Positions 13,201 to 24,400 of a DNA stretch of 64,000 nt are shown piece by piece. This DNA is from Tribonema minus. Lineage: Eukaryota; Sar; Xanthophyceae; Tribonematales; Tribonemataceae. Made by a program: the position numbers and the translations under genes. The stretch lies in NCBI GenBank assembly GCA_017506865.1, contig JAFCMP010000468.1, forward strand, positions 186,001 through 250,000, given 5' to 3'. The notes beneath the pieces were generated by a model that was not told the origin of the DNA, made no database searches, and saw only the letters and a list, made by a program, of their open reading frames with translations. Every line of letters starts with the position of its first letter. The first letter of the stretch is position 1.

Positions 13201-14611
13201 CACGCGACATAGCGCGCCCCTCTAACCACGCTCCCTCGTCCCATCTGCTAGGCGCACCGCGTCTGCTGCTAGTGTGAGACCTGCGCTATGCGTGCATGGC
13301 TCCGGGTGGGCACATAGCTGCTGCTCAACACCAACTACGTCATTGCGTACTTCATGTTGAAGTAGATATTGCGCAGTGTCTACGGCGAATCTGCAAGCTA
13401 ACGTCCGCGGCAGCTTGCTGCGCAGCACGCCTGCGCTGCACGCGAGCTGGGCGATCAGTCTACACACGTGAATTACTGCACCAGTTTTGCGACGTGACAC
13501 TGTTTCCTTGGTGTAACGAATGCTGTCTATGTCTGCCCAGCTGAGGCATACTGTAGTTTTTCAGTGCGAGTTTGTGCTGACGCGTATTCTGCCGAGGTGC
13601 ACCTTTGCACAGGCGCCCAACTGTCAGCTTCCCTCCGGCCCCTTGGCTCATGCGAGCTCTGAAGTACTCGAATGCCTGAGCTAGCGCAAACGGTCGTCAC
13701 TGAAACAGCGAGAGGCAGCTGCCAAATGCAAGCATTGCCGCCATCCACTGTAGCTAGTTCAGCACTACTCATACTGCAGCGCTTCTCATGCAACGGTGGC
13801 ATGTTGAATGCGCACACACATTCAATCATGGCTTCCAACAGGTTTGTGGCAGCCCAAGTGATGCCGAAATATCCATAGCGCCTATTTATGGGTTCAGGCT
13901 GTATTGAAAGCACTGCACCTTTCACAACACGCTGTCAAATACTTCAAACTACAATTTGGTGCTGCAGCTGTTGCACATTCCAAAGTATTGCCATGGAATG
14001 AGGCGGATCCCCGAATACGCATGCATCAACACGATGTCATGGAACCAAGAATTTTCATTGGATAGAGATTATGACATTCAGCGGGAAAAGTCAGCATTTT
14101 GTCACTTCAAGTAGCACAAGAAGTCAGCGATTGTCATTTAGTCAGTGCTGATTGCTATTGCAACAGGAGTTTCTTGTTGATCATGCCATGGGCGTTCAGA
14201 TATAGAGATGCGCACTCAAAGGCAAGACACCCAACAGCAGTGCATGCCGGGATTGCCGTCAGCCTGCAAGCGTGGTGACACGCATACGACCTTCGACACA
14301 ACTAATGTAAACGTACAAGTCGAAATTGTCCTCATTAAACATATAAGCTGATCCCAGCCAAGTACAGCAATATTGATGAGGTTGCGGGAATGGTGTCTGT
14401 TACGAACTCACCAGCGAGGATCGTATCCATCACCGAATTCTCGACCTTCCTTCTCGAACTCATCGCTCATGACGAGGCGATACTCCTGCCCAGTGTGGAG
14501 AGAAAAAGTAGAGTGAGCTGCCCTTGGAGTATCCGTGTCCACCCATGCCGCCCTCGCCAGGCTCAGCCCATGGGCTGCAGCAACTGCAATCACCGCCCAC
14601 AGCTGATGCAT
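983..14611 (-). CDS. KRE6: SKN1/KRE6-family beta-glucan transglycosylase (GH16), 11 exons
   Basis: Exons in reading order: 14611-14412, 12239-12058, 9405-9202, 8822-8661, 8041-7940, 7085-6928, 4636-4531, 4166-4005, 2885-2692, 1942-1806, 1173-983; about 600 aa. A signal peptide (start MHQLWAVIAVAAAHG) precedes EYRLVMSDEFEKEGREF, typical of the family. Next come GWNKFCFTGGIVEVSAALPG and the GH16 active-site motif in GRGAPEIDVLEAMPG (E-I-D-V-L-E: nucleophile and acid/base Glu), then DEPMYLLFNTA and HFLIDYVRVYQ. An EGF-like Cys-rich module (CRHGRDC...CNEHWTGPNC) and a membrane segment (VAAAMALLFLAM) close the protein. Relatives make 1,6-beta branches on 1,3-beta-glucan in the secretory or vacuolar system; in diatoms the TGS proteins act on chrysolaminarin. 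All splice phases match except exon 1 to exon 2 (phase 2 into a phase-1 acceptor), so a very small exon is probably missed. Many introns carry decayed copies of exon edges. Confidence 0.92.
1689..1765 (-). repeat. Decayed copy of KRE6 exon 10 3' part
   Basis: The plus-strand text agggccttgggcacacgcagg resembles the real exon at about 1810-1880, and the similarity continues through the 'gctcc-gcgg-a-cagcgcctcaatcac' region. The copy lies downstream of the true donor, inside the intron between exons 10 and 11. It is too diverged to be a working exon. Confidence 0.7.
3441..4070 (-). repeat. Tandem array of KRE6 exon 8 3' edge (three decayed copies plus the real edge)
   Basis: The end of exon 8, which encodes the GELFPAHFLIDYVRVYQ region with its gtac donor, recurs at about 3450-3520, 3639-3710 and 3808-3880 in addition to the real 4005-4070. 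Each copy carries gtagacgcgcacgtag and then aagtgcgcc. Intron sequence between copies is also shared (tcagaacttgctacttcacc-like), so the repeated unit is about 180-190 bp of exon end plus intron start. Confidence 0.85.
4221..4252. repeat. (GA)n microsatellite
   Basis: A clean run of ga dinucleotides of about 30 bp, followed by a G-rich stretch. It lies in the intron between KRE6 exons 7 and 8. Confidence 0.95.
4750..5740 (-). repeat. Array of KRE6 exon 7 5'-edge copies
   Basis: The acceptor and first part of exon 7 (WYIDGAFVYGMTQGTFN) recur upstream of the real exon at about 4760-4830, 4950-5020, 5120-5200, 5310-5350 (weak), 5530-5570 and 5670-5740. The first three still translate to WYIDG-x-VYGMTQGT-like text next to a cag acceptor. 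Spacing is about 180-200 bp and divergence grows with distance from the real exon. Confidence 0.85.
5390..5539 (+). repeat. 150-bp dispersed repeat, copy 1
   Basis: This segment, from gatgccatttggcggcgg through cactttcagactgtc to attaataaaaagtaca, is about 90 percent alike by eye to 22516-22666. A shorter third match to its last 36 bp is at 8424-8459. The A-rich end (aataaaaa) recalls the 3' end of a retroposed element, but no internal promoter boxes or target duplications were seen. Confidence 0.75.
6152..6186. repeat. Interstitial telomere-like tract (CCCTAA)n
   Basis: Five to six near-perfect ccctaa units in the intron between KRE6 exons 6 and 7. Confidence 0.9.
6661..6681. repeat. Interstitial telomere-like tract (TTAGGG)n
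   Basis: Three ttaggg units directly next to a decayed exon 6 copy, in orientation opposite to the tract at 6152. Confidence 0.85.
6683..6800 (-). repeat. Decayed copy of KRE6 exon 6 3' half
   Basis: The reverse strand reads TTYWADAI followed by a frame-shifted version of the region that in the real exon is LSPTHFNKQHIYRLEWQ. The real exon is at 7085-6928, so this copy lies just inside the following intron. Confidence 0.8.
7220..7435 (-). repeat. Two copies of KRE6 exon 6 5' edge
   Basis: At about 7221-7285 and 7366-7430 the reverse strand encodes NLYFYGSKLIHDPPHRT and NLYIYGSKLIHDPPSRT, nearly identical to the real exon start NLYFYGSKLIHDPPSRT at 7085. Both are open, and the 7430 copy keeps a cag acceptor. 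They lie upstream of the real exon in the intron. Confidence 0.88.
7846..7870 (-). repeat. Short copy of KRE6 exon 5 donor region
   Basis: The text atacttacctgcgacgtc repeats the exon 5 end and donor (real: gtacgtacctgcgacgtg at 7933-7950). Flanking tggcagtgctcata-like intron text is duplicated too, giving a period near 90 bp. Confidence 0.65.
8268..8545 (-). repeat. Two decayed copies of KRE6 exon 4 3' edge
   Basis: The exon end that encodes PYSEFVVGKPYISTSFQ (real: 8661-8720) recurs at about 8268-8345 and 8476-8545. The shared core on the plus strand is cttgccaaccacaaacaccgagtac-like. Both lie downstream of the true donor. Confidence 0.82.
8424..8459 (+). repeat. 150-bp dispersed repeat, partial copy
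   Basis: This matches only the last 36 bp of the dispersed repeat (tttcgcgccctgagcgagaa then aataaaaaagtaca). It sits between the two exon 4 edge copies, so it was inserted in or near a duplicated unit. Confidence 0.65.
8890..8935 (-). repeat. Copy of KRE6 exon 4 5' edge
   Basis: The text gcgcgctgatctcctgctgg then atctgcacaatgacagg repeats the real acceptor region at 8800-8840. A second cag acceptor is therefore present 80 bp upstream of the true one. Confidence 0.8.
9546..9640 (-). repeat. Copy of KRE6 exon 3 5' edge
   Basis: The reverse strand reads WSKFCFIGGIVQVSTALPG in an open frame, against the real WNKFCFTGGIVEVSAALPG at 9405. It keeps a ccgcag-type acceptor. It is truncated after about 25 codons and runs into intron-like sequence. 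Confidence 0.88.
9892..9930. repeat. (CAG)n tract
   Basis: About 12 cag triplets with one tag interruption, in the intron between KRE6 exons 2 and 3. Confidence 0.9.
9995..10075 (-). repeat. Decayed copy of KRE6 exon 2 3' edge
   Basis: The text cctcacctgcatgctgccgc then ggtcatgattctgaagcgc matches the exon 2 end and its donor at 12052-12110. It is badly diverged, and it lies about 2 kb from its source, farther than the other copies. Confidence 0.65.
10899..11220 (+). pseudogene. Degenerate gene fragment, left arm of an inverted pair (BTB/T1-like start)
   Basis: The sequence encodes broken protein text such as VVTVNIEGRELLVPRANIIG followed in another frame by EDTALQILQQ and PDMHSSLTAMQQLPQL. 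The opening VTVNIEGRELLVPR resembles the first strand of a BTB/T1 tetramerisation domain, but that is only a suggestion. The same text appears in inverted orientation at 11608-11940. Both lie in the intron between KRE6 exons 2 and 3 and need several frame changes to read through, so neither is a working gene. Confidence 0.6.
11608..11940 (-). pseudogene. Degenerate gene fragment, right arm of the inverted pair
   Basis: The reverse complement of this stretch matches 10899-11220 over about 320 bp (shared blocks: gagctgctggtcccg, caaacatcatcgg, acatgcactcgtc, cagc-gctgccccagctg). On the minus strand the fragment continues past the homologous part into an open frame (PQLLAAAAKAECPRW region) down to about 11400. 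The arms are separated by about 390 bp, so the pair could form a long hairpin. Confidence 0.6.
12340..12540 (-). repeat. Two copies of KRE6 exon 2 5' edge
   Basis: The acceptor and first 25 codons of exon 2 (NDYTNAALHYYHKDKVTTT) recur at about 12346-12412 with NDYTDAALHYYHKDKVTTT intact, and more weakly at 12505-12540. Each copy also carries duplicated intron text around gcatcgctgtcgaggctgct, so the unit is about 170 bp. Confidence 0.87.
13055..13144. repeat. (CAG/CGG)n trinucleotide tract
   Basis: About 90 bp of cag with cgg interruptions, preceded by a G run, in the first intron of the KRE6-like gene. Its polyserine, polyalanine and polyglutamine frames are not genes. Confidence 0.92.
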
Positions 14612-15445
14612 CCTGTAAATGCCGCTGATGTTGGGTGAGCTATTCTGAAATCTGCTCCAAACTCTGCGCTCGTAATGCTGCTGTTGCTGCTGCTGCGCAG
14701 ACCTTGCGAGCCATAGAATTGAAAATACTCTTTGAATGCTGCGGGAGATGCAGGCTTCGCTTCCTTGCGGCAGTTGAGTCGGCGTTTGACACAGCAACTC
14801 ATCATGACCCCTTGAATTCCGGTCACTCGTACGTACTTACGTACGCACTACCGAACGCACGATGTATTTTTTTTTAGAACAGTAACCCTCGAACCTGACG
14901 TGAGCAATACCAGCATGCATATATAGGCATATTCAACCTTAATCGTGACTTGAACGCCAGTTTCATGAGTATACTTGACCAAAACTGCAAGCATCTGGCA
15001 GCAGCTCATGTGTCAGAGGACGACTTGAACAATGGTCATCAGACCTCAAGGCACGCACGGCTTTCGAACCTTAACGAGCCTCAGATTTCCCCAAAGCAGA
15101 TTCAGCGTCTTGTAGTGTGATACATGAAATAGGACATTGCTGCGAAGAATCTGGTGAAAGCCATCAAAAACCCATTGAAACAGGCAAACACCTGTTCGAC
15201 CAGCAATAACCTGTTCATGTTGGAGACCAAACCGTCAAATGCTGACCTCGTGTCATCACACGCGGAAAGCTCTGAACGCCATCATCACTTGCAACGCGAG
15301 GCATATACAGCAACCACAAGCAGCAGAATGGAAGAGCGGAGACATATCCAAACTTCAACATTCATTTCGTGTGGTGCAAGAGTATGCTAGCGGCGGCGCC
15401 GCAGCGCGCAGTCTGCGTCTGCTGCTGGCGCAGATGACAGTAGCC
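14612..15445. promoter_or_regulatory. Intergenic region upstream of the KRE6-like gene
   Basis: 834 bp between the start of the KRE6-like gene and the stop of the EF-hand gene, both on the minus strand. It must hold the promoter of the former and the 3' end of the latter. I see no recognisable core element or terminator. It is less GC-rich than the exons. Confidence 0.5.
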
Positions 15446-18400
15446 TCAGCGCGTGTGATGCAGCTGATACGAGCTTGAGTCGGCGGCAAGATGCGACACC
15501 CACTTCATGCGTTGCGGGTCCCACTGCAACCAGGCAGACCGCAAGGCAGTACGCAAAGATGCCGATGTAAGGCCACAGTAAAGGGATCTGCTTGCGTTTC
15601 CAACTTGGGCAGTGCTGCTTGTACTGCTTCCGCTGCGCACAACAATCACACTGCACTTGCTCATGGCCCGGTCCTGCAACGGTACAGCTGCCATGGCACA
15701 GTGTCAAGCATGCGGCAGGGTCCTGATCGTGCTGTAAATGCTATCATAAGCCGCAGAGAACTCTGTGTGAGTGCGTGCGCTGTGTGTGTGTGGCGTTTGA
15801 TGTGAGCGCTGCCGCCGTATGCAATTGGCGGCGACAGCTGCGTGCCCCAGCGCACGTGCGCACACTGCAGCTCTTTCCAGGCCTGATGCTGCTGTGCTCT
15901 ACACTGAAGGCATGCACTGCACAAATATATCTCACCATCACCTGACGCTGACTTTGTCTTCAGTGGTTGAACGCATGCAGTACGCATGCACAACTCTCTG
16001 CTCTCTGGATCGATAATCTCTCAGGATGCAGGGCTTTGGTGAAAGTACGCGCCGCTGCCATCAGCGTCTCTGCGAGCAGCACACGGGGTCTGCTTCAAAA
16101 TTTCAAGTCCTTCAACGATGAGTTCCATGGAAGTATACAAATCAATCTCCAGTACAGGTACAACGCCCCACGCGCACGCATAGAGCAGTGCAGCGCCTCC
16201 GTCAGCGCGGCGCACCTCACTCACCTGGTTCCCTGCCCCTTGCCGCAAGTGCGACTTGGGGAAGCGGATCACGCGCAGCACCCCCGTGCCATCGAAGGGC
16301 GCGCCGCCGCCGCCGCCGCCGCGCGCGCTGCCGCTGCCGCCGCCACCGCCGCCGCCGCCGCCGCAGCAGCTGCCCTCAGAAGCGGGCGCCGGTGGCCCTC
16401 GCTGCGGCCGCGCCCGAGGCGTGTGGCTGCGCGTCCGCGCGCTGGCGCCGTCGCCGCGCGTGGAGCGTTGCCGCACTTCAACTTGATGTTGAAGTACGCG
16501 CCCCTGGAGCTTGGACAGCGCCCACCGGTCCGTCCGCACCTTGACGGCGTCCTGTCAGAGGCGGCGGCACGGGTAGGTATGTAGGGTGAGAGGATGGTGC
16601 GAGGGCTGCGATGGGGGTGAGGCTGCTGCGGCGCGGGCTATGACTGCGGCAGGGGGGCGCAGCTGCAAGGGTGGCCTGCCCGTCACAGACTGAGAAACAC
16701 GCAACAACCATTTGAAAATGACTACAACCACATCTCCGTGGATTTGTTGCGCTCTGCAGCCAAAGGGAGGCGCGTGCGTGCGCGCGCTCTGCAGCCAAAG
16801 GGAGGCGCGCGCGCACGCACGCGCAGCCGCCGCCGCCGCTACGCGCTCAGTAATCTATACGGTATACACTCACGCTGCTCCGTCGCCGGGAGCGCCTCCT
16901 GTTGGCTCTCTCATGCAATGCATATTCTGCTGGCCTACCGAAGGTGTGAGAGCTGTCCATACTGAACACCCATGCCTCGGACGCTACAAAGCTTGCACAC
17001 AGAAGTCTTTTGACTACTGTGGGTATGGCGGCACCGCGGCTGTAGGTGGAAGGCATTCAATTTGACGGCTAACCACGCCTCGTACCCTAGAGCTCTACGA
17101 TCTTCTGATTCGTTTCCACTCAACGTGTGGCGCTCCCATCGCGCACTACGATCTTCTGATTCGTTTCCATTCAACGTGTGATGCTCCCAGCGCGCTGCAG
17201 CGCCCGGTCACCAGCGGCGACGCGTCCAGGCTCAGGTACGCCAAAGGGAGGTGTGCGCCTGCGCACATGCGCCGCCGCCGCCGGCGTGCGCTCAAACTTC
17301 AACGTGTGAAACTCCCATCGGGCGTCGTGCTCTCGCGCGTCCGACCACACCCGCACGCACATAGCCCAGTCCAGGGCGCTCACCAGCGGCGACGCGCAGG
17401 TATGCCTCAACGGAACCCAGCAGTTGCACACTCAGTGTGAGGCGTGGCTCTCCCGTCGCGCAGTCCGCGTCCAGTTCAACGGCTGACCACACCTTGTCAC
17501 CTACTAGAGCTCTACGATCTTCTGAATCGTTTCCATTCAACATGTGACGCTCCCATCGCGCTCACCAGCGGCAACGCGTCCAGGCCCAGGTACGCCTCCA
17601 CGTGGCGCGCTGTGAGGCCGCAGAAGCCGTTGCGCGCGCTGGGCGGGTCAAAGCGCTCCGGGTCCGCTCGCTCCTGATGAGCGCTGCTGTGCGCGCTGCA
17701 GTGCTCAACGTGCTGAGCGACGTCGCAGCGCACGCCCGGCGCGCCTCCGCCGCCGCCGCAGCAGCAGCGGCCGGCAGGCTGGGCGGTGCTGCGTGCGGCG
17801 CCGCCGCCGCGCTGCTGTGCCGCGGTGTGACGTAGCGGTTCGGCGGCGGGCGGGCGCTGCCTGAGCGGTGCTGCTGCAAAGGGAGAAGGGGGGGGGGCGG
17901 GGGGGGGGGCATGAGATGACGACGGGTCGATCAAGTACCGCTGTGGCAGGGTGCAGGTGCAAGACGAGGCGAGTGGGGAAGGGGCAGAGGGTTGAGCCTT
18001 CTCGCGTTTCAAAACTTGTTCGACGTCAGTTTACGTAGGTCTACATCTTTGAATGAAAGGCAGCGCTCACGCGTGCACCAGAGAGAGCAGATGCTCTCGC
18101 TGTGAACACCGAGCGCAAACGCTGCTGATGCTGGTCTGCGCCTCCAGTGGCGATGGGGTATATAGCAGGGTGTCGCAGCGGCATGATGGCTGAGGGACAG
18201 TCGCACAAACAGCGTCCTTACCATTTCGAGGCGTGCCATCGGCGTTGCAGGGGTAGGTTTGTATGGGTGACCACCTGCAGCAGCAGCAAGCAGCAGTGCG
18301 CAGAGTCGACATGAGATGCGCTGCCGCGCTGTTGATACAGTTGTATGGCTTTCTGGCAGCAACAGAGCACGAAATGCCTGGTCCACCCTGACCAAACATG

Positions 18401-21400
18401 GTTTGCCATGTTCTCATACAGATCGACAGATGCCAGGGACGTGCACACTGTCTATCTGCCCGCAGCGAAAGAATGGGGAAGGAATTTGTGGTGAGCAGAG
18501 CTGGACGACTGCGCACGCCTAAAGTTAATACGCAGTTCAGAGAGAAATACATGAAATCGTCCACATATTTCGATTATGCGCTCTGGCGGTTACAGTTGCG
18601 CTGCATGATAATGATGGACCTCTGCTGCGCCATGTTTCCCTGGCCATTTATCAACTCTACGACAACACTCGACAGCAAAAACAAGTTGCAACCCGTGTAT
18701 GCACGAACTCGTCAGCGCCGCCGAGACTACAATGTGCCTCCGATGCCCTTCAAATCTACTACAGGCATGTTTATGTGTATTGGAGCCATCAAAGAAAAAA
18801 AATCTTGCAAAGACACTGATACGACCTGATGATGTTCGCTCAAAGACGTTCTACGTATTATCAGAGCGTAGTTTGGGCCCTGCAAGCCCATTCACTACCA
18901 GCGCCCTCGAGCGTCCAGCTGCCCTGTACTGTGGATGAACTGCCTGCTGAACGATGACTCATCCGCTGCCCTGCGTTGGCACACTCAAACGAGCCTGCTG
19001 TCCAAGTCGCCTGTCACCAGGGCCACTGTCAGGCACTAAACCGTTGATGCCAAGTCAAAGGTGGGGGGTATGCATCCTATCCCACCAGCAGTGCGTACTT
19101 CAACACTATACTTCACCTAGCCCTGCTCGGCAATGATTCTTCACAGCAAGCGTCACCTGTCGCCGGAGATCCAGCCCGCCGGGCACGTCGCGGGCGCGTG
19201 CGCGTGGCGTAGCGCGGCGCCCGTTTCGCTGGGCAAAACCGCCGTAACCGCCGCAAGCGGCGTGCCCTTGGACAGCTGCCTGTAAGGCCGCGGCTGCAAA
19301 ACGCGTGCGGCGCACGAGGAGCACTGTCAAGCGTGCCCGCCGCGCGCAGGTGGCATGCGCCTCCGACTGTGCAGCGCGCTGTCATGATGCGTGGCGGCAC
19401 CTACCTACGCCATATACAATTACGTGTTAGACACTAATGTGTCTTCGTAGTAGGGCGGCGACACCGGCACCACGCATTTGTGTCCGTCACTACAGCATAG
19501 TAATAGTGTGCAAGGCACTCTGACAACGCATGGTGATCGCCCGCGAAATGTTGGACGGTCTTGCATCCTTGTGGTGTGGCGGCAGCGCCCACGACATACA
19601 TTTGAGTCCAACATCACGTCTTCGTAGCATGCGGGGCAGTATCGCGACGCATGGCGATCGTCTGCGCGCGGCAACAGGGGCTACGGTGAATGCACGGAGC
19701 CCAGGCGCGCATGAACAATGGCCAACGGTGCGTCTTGATGAACGGCCAACTGCTCGTTGTCCCAGACACACATCTGAGGCAGGCCTAGAGCACTGTCACC
19801 GTTCGCCGCAGTCCGAGAGGAAGCTGAGCAGAAAGAAGTGGCGTCCACAGCAAAGCTTACCCTTCCTTAGCGCCGGCCTTTTTGCAGTGGGACCGCGCTC
19901 ATTTGACGTGTGAGGTGCGTCACGCTGCACACGAACTGTACAGCGACGTGCAGAACGCGCGCCGGCCAGTGCTGCGGCCACACAACCGCATCTCGACTGC
20001 GGCACGTGGCCGTACCCTCTGCAATGGCAGCGAGCTGCGGCGCGCGCTGCGGGTCTCGTGACTCGAACCCAGACTCACCCGCGTCAGCGGAGCCGTGCCC
20101 ATGGCCATCGGGTTGGCGGTCATGTCCACGCGCACGTCGTGCGGCGACGGCGCGCGCAGGCGCGGCGCCGAAGCTGCGCTCAGGGGGGGGCAGGAGCGGT
20201 ACGTATGTATACATGTCATGAGGGGTATGTAGGCACGAAGGCGAGCGCATGCGCGGCGGGAATGGTATGTATGGTTGTGAGGGGTCGGTACGTAGGTACT
20301 CAGTGCGATCAACACACATGTCATCGACACTCTCTGACAAGGCACGTAGTCGGTGGCGAGCTCGGACTTCGTCATCTGGGTTGTTTCGTTCAAGAACAAA
20401 CAGAAACAACCTCCCGTCTGTTGCTAGACCTCGAAGCGTATGCTTCATGTGTCTGCGTGCGCATGCCGTTAGAAGCGTACACATGGGGGCTTCACAGTGC
20501 ACGCACGTACACATGGCGCGAACAGTAGAATGCTCTCGCGTCGACGGCTCACCTGCGCGGCGCAGCGCGCGCGCGGCCGGAGGGGTTGCCCCCACCGTCC
20601 CGCCGATGTTGTTGCCGCCGGTGCCGGCGCCGGCGGCCACGCCCAGCCGCGCTGCCGAGCGCTGCCTGCGCGACAGCTCGACGGCCGCCGCCGCCAGCCG
20701 CGCGCGCAGCTGCGGGGGCGAGGGGCGAAGGGTGGGGTGGGAGGCGTGTAAGCGATGCGCGAGCTCGAGAGCCGGGTTCAGCCAACAAGACGCTCCACTT
20801 ATTCCTTGACTTGGGGTAGCATGGGTGATGCTTAGCTCAGCAGTGCTGCTGAGCGCTGCCTCCGTGACCACCACCGCCGCTGCTGCCGTCCGCGCGCACA
20901 GCAGCAAGGAGACGTGCGTTGAAGCGCAGCGCGAGCTTGGGGGCCGAGTTTATGCGCCATATAGGTACGGTTTATCAGGGCCTGAGCTTGGCGCCTGTGA
21001 GTCTCGTTCGCATCGGCAGCGGTGATGCCGCGCCGCGTCGCCGAGCGCTGACTCCACGGCAGCCGTATTCGCAGTTATACGGGGGGGGGGGGGGGGGGGG
21101 GGGGGGGGGCGTGACGAGGCGGAAGCGGAGGCCGAGCTTGCAAGCCGAATGCATGCGCAAAGGGCATTTGATACTTCTTGATGTTAGCATTTGTCGTGCT
21201 GGCGGCGACAGAGCCGGAACGCGTGTGCCGTCGGCGCCGCAGCAGCGCAGGGCAGCGGGTGCAAGTAGCAACGGCAGTGCTCAGGAGAATCCATGGCGCT
21301 TGCGTGTTGACGGCTGCGCGAACGCCACTGCGGTTTCATCGCACACGACGGCAGAGCACGAAGCGGTGCTCGTGCCCTTACTGGCGTATGGAGTGCGGGT

Positions 21401-24400
21401 GGCGTGCGTCGTACTGCGAAAGCTCAACGTCTACAAGGCTGACTTCAAATACCCGACACGCCTCAGGGACGAGCGTAGTCAGCCCTGTCCGCAGTGCGGC
21501 GCATTCATACGCCTCGCAGGCATACGCAAATTGCCGCTTGCCATCAACCACTTCCCAAATGGCACCGTTCGTGCTCGCAAGGCGCGGTGTGACGTTCCAC
21601 AGTGTTCAAGCGCTGCTGTCTGACATGACCGCGCATGCACACTTGCAACGCCGTTTCTGGCCGTGCGCTGCCACCGCAGCTGCCCTGCGATCGCGTGCGT
21701 CCCCGGTTCGGCATGACACACGCGGCACCGCATTTGCTCGTCAAGCTCTGTCCACCAAAACAGTTTGAGCTACGTGTTCAACTTGTTAATTACTGGAAGT
21801 CAGGCGACACTCCTGCTGCCAGGCACTGCGCACCTCGGCGTCGCCCCTGCTCAGCCGCTCCAGGACGTTCTCTACGCGCGCTGAGCGCTGCTGCTGCTGC
21901 GGTGGCGGCGTGGCGCCATCACCGCGGCAGCGGCGCTTGCCGCCCACAGACACGGAGCGGGATTGCGCGCGGAGACGAGCGCTGCTGCCGCTGCAGCTGC
22001 TGCCGCTGCAGCTGCTGCCGCCGACGCGGGTCACCTGCACGCGTCCGAGCATCGACGACATGGACATCGTCAGCAGCTAACCCTAACCCTAACCCTAATC
22101 TTAACCCTCGGTATGTGAAGTACGTGCCTGCCGCTGAAGCTCAACGGGCCGTAAACGGTAGGTGCATCCCAAATTAAATATGTGCGCTGATGCAAAAGGA
22201 GCACGCAGCTGCTCCTTTTATTTTATGAACCATGTAGGCGATGAACCATGTAGGCGACATTGCTCTCACAGATGGAAGGTGTTCAGAGTTGGGAAGCAGT
22301 TACCTCGAGATCCACAGACGTTCACAAGTAGGTAAAGACCACCCATATGTGCCACATGGTTATTTCCCAAGCACGGACCAGGTTTGTCAACGGAGTCACA
22401 AACCCTCAAAGACTGTGAAGTCTTGCAACGTTTTTCCGGTACAGCAGCTGCGTATGCGTCACTTGATGCATAGACCAGCAAGACGAGTTACACACCTGCG
22501 GCAAAGTACAAGTTAGATGCCATTTGGCGGCGGCAGCGTTTGAGTGGTTGTCGTTGAGACACTTTTAGACTGTCGCACGACATGTGTAGATTCCGTACAG
22601 CAAGCTTCAAGTTACACATTCATCTGGGTTTTTTCGCGCCCTGAGCGAGAATTAATAAAAAGTACAAGCTATCAGGCTAGCATATTAAGGTACTAACAGA
22701 TGATGGCACCATGTGTCACACTAAGTCGCTTCTTGACTTCACCGGATACTCTCTTCGGGGGCTCATAGGGTTAGGGTTAGGGTTAGAGGCCCGACCGCAG
22801 ACGTGCGGCGTTTCGCCAGTGGGACAGGGTCAGGGCAAGGGCCGGGTTAGGTCTCGCCCTGACGTAGGGTTAAATCTAGCCCCGACCGCAACATGCATGG
22901 GGCGCATCCATGGCTGGGCACAGCTCCACGAGACGAGCATTGAACACTCTGCTGCCATGTACCGCTCACATATCACAGCAAATTTGAAGTTTACAGCACA
23001 GAACCTGAGCGCACCGAGGCGCGTCAGCAATGAAATCGAAGCTGAACTTCACAGCACAGGACCTGAGCACTGAGGCGCGTCAACGATGAAATCAGAGTTG
23101 AACTTCAACTTTGAAGCACAGTACCTGAGCGCCAAGGCGCGTTAGCAATGAAATCAGAATGCAGCTTCAACTTCACAGCACGGTACCTGAGCGCTGAGGC
23201 GCATCAGTGCTCGGCGCAGCGCTGCGCGGCCCACCCCCGCATGCGCGCCTTCGCTGCCGGCGGCGGCGGCGTCGTCGTCGGCAGTCAGCGCCAGGCGCTC
23301 CAGCACGCTCCTGGCGAGGCGCAGCGCACGTGAAGGGCATGGGTATGATTGCTTAGTTTTTGTGTATTTATTTATCATAACAAGGTTGGTTTTTAAATCA
23401 TATCGTTTTTTACATTAACATGCAGGCGCTCCAGCACGCTCCCGGCGAGGCGTAGCGCACGCGGAGGGCACAGCGGCATACTTAATTCATGTCATTGATT
23501 ACATTTATAAAAACGCTCCTGGCGAGGCGCAGCATACGCGGAGGGCGCGGGCACAATAAGTCAATTGTCAATTACTTCAGTGTACATGTGTTGAGGATGA
23601 AGGGACCCGGGCAGCGCCAGGGGCCCCCCTGATTTCTCGCTGTGTGTGTTTATCGTTGATTTGGTGTGTTGGTGCGACGGATACGATGGAACGCACGCGC
23701 AGGGCACGGGCATCATTTATCAATTGTCTATTGATTCGATGTTCACGTGTTGAGGAGGAGGGACCTGGGCAGCTGTTGCGGGGCCCCCTGATTTCTCGCG
23801 GTGTATTCTTACTGAAGTTTGGTGTGTCGATGCAGCGATGTGCAATGAAATCGGGCTCTACAGTGATTTTACGGCAATTTTGCAGTCGCGCATGCATTAA
23901 CCCTAACCTTAACCCTCAGCGCACCGAGCGCCGCTGGTTCATGAGCATGGGGCAATGCATGCAGCGTGCGCAGCCGGCTTGCAATGCGACAGCGCTCTGC
24001 AATGCCCTTTCCATGCAGGACCGCCCATCCACTCAGTAATGTCACAGCGACACCACAGATGCGATCGTGCGCCGCCAAGGACGCAACGCTGCACACACCC
24101 GCACCTGTAAATCGTATATAATCTTACGCATTTACTCGTGACGTACACTTCATTGTTCACTTCAACATTCATGTTCCTTGAAGAGTGAACAAAGGCATCG
24201 CTATGATGCAGGCCCCTGTGCACACAGGCGCCCTGAGGCACTCAGTCCCAGAATCTGTGCTGAGAAAGGCCCTGAATTTATTCTTGAAATTTTCTGCTGA
24301 TCCTACTCGACCGACCATGCGCTGGCGCCGTACGCATGCGCGCGCCCTCGCTTTGCGCCCTACGTGGCTCGCTCGAGGAGGGCCGCAAGCGCCACGTCCT

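Noticed and set aside
19867-20907. 346-codon minus frame taken as one gene
   Set aside because: It merely spans the intron between two real exons (20709-20553 and 20173-20079), the second of which is in another frame.
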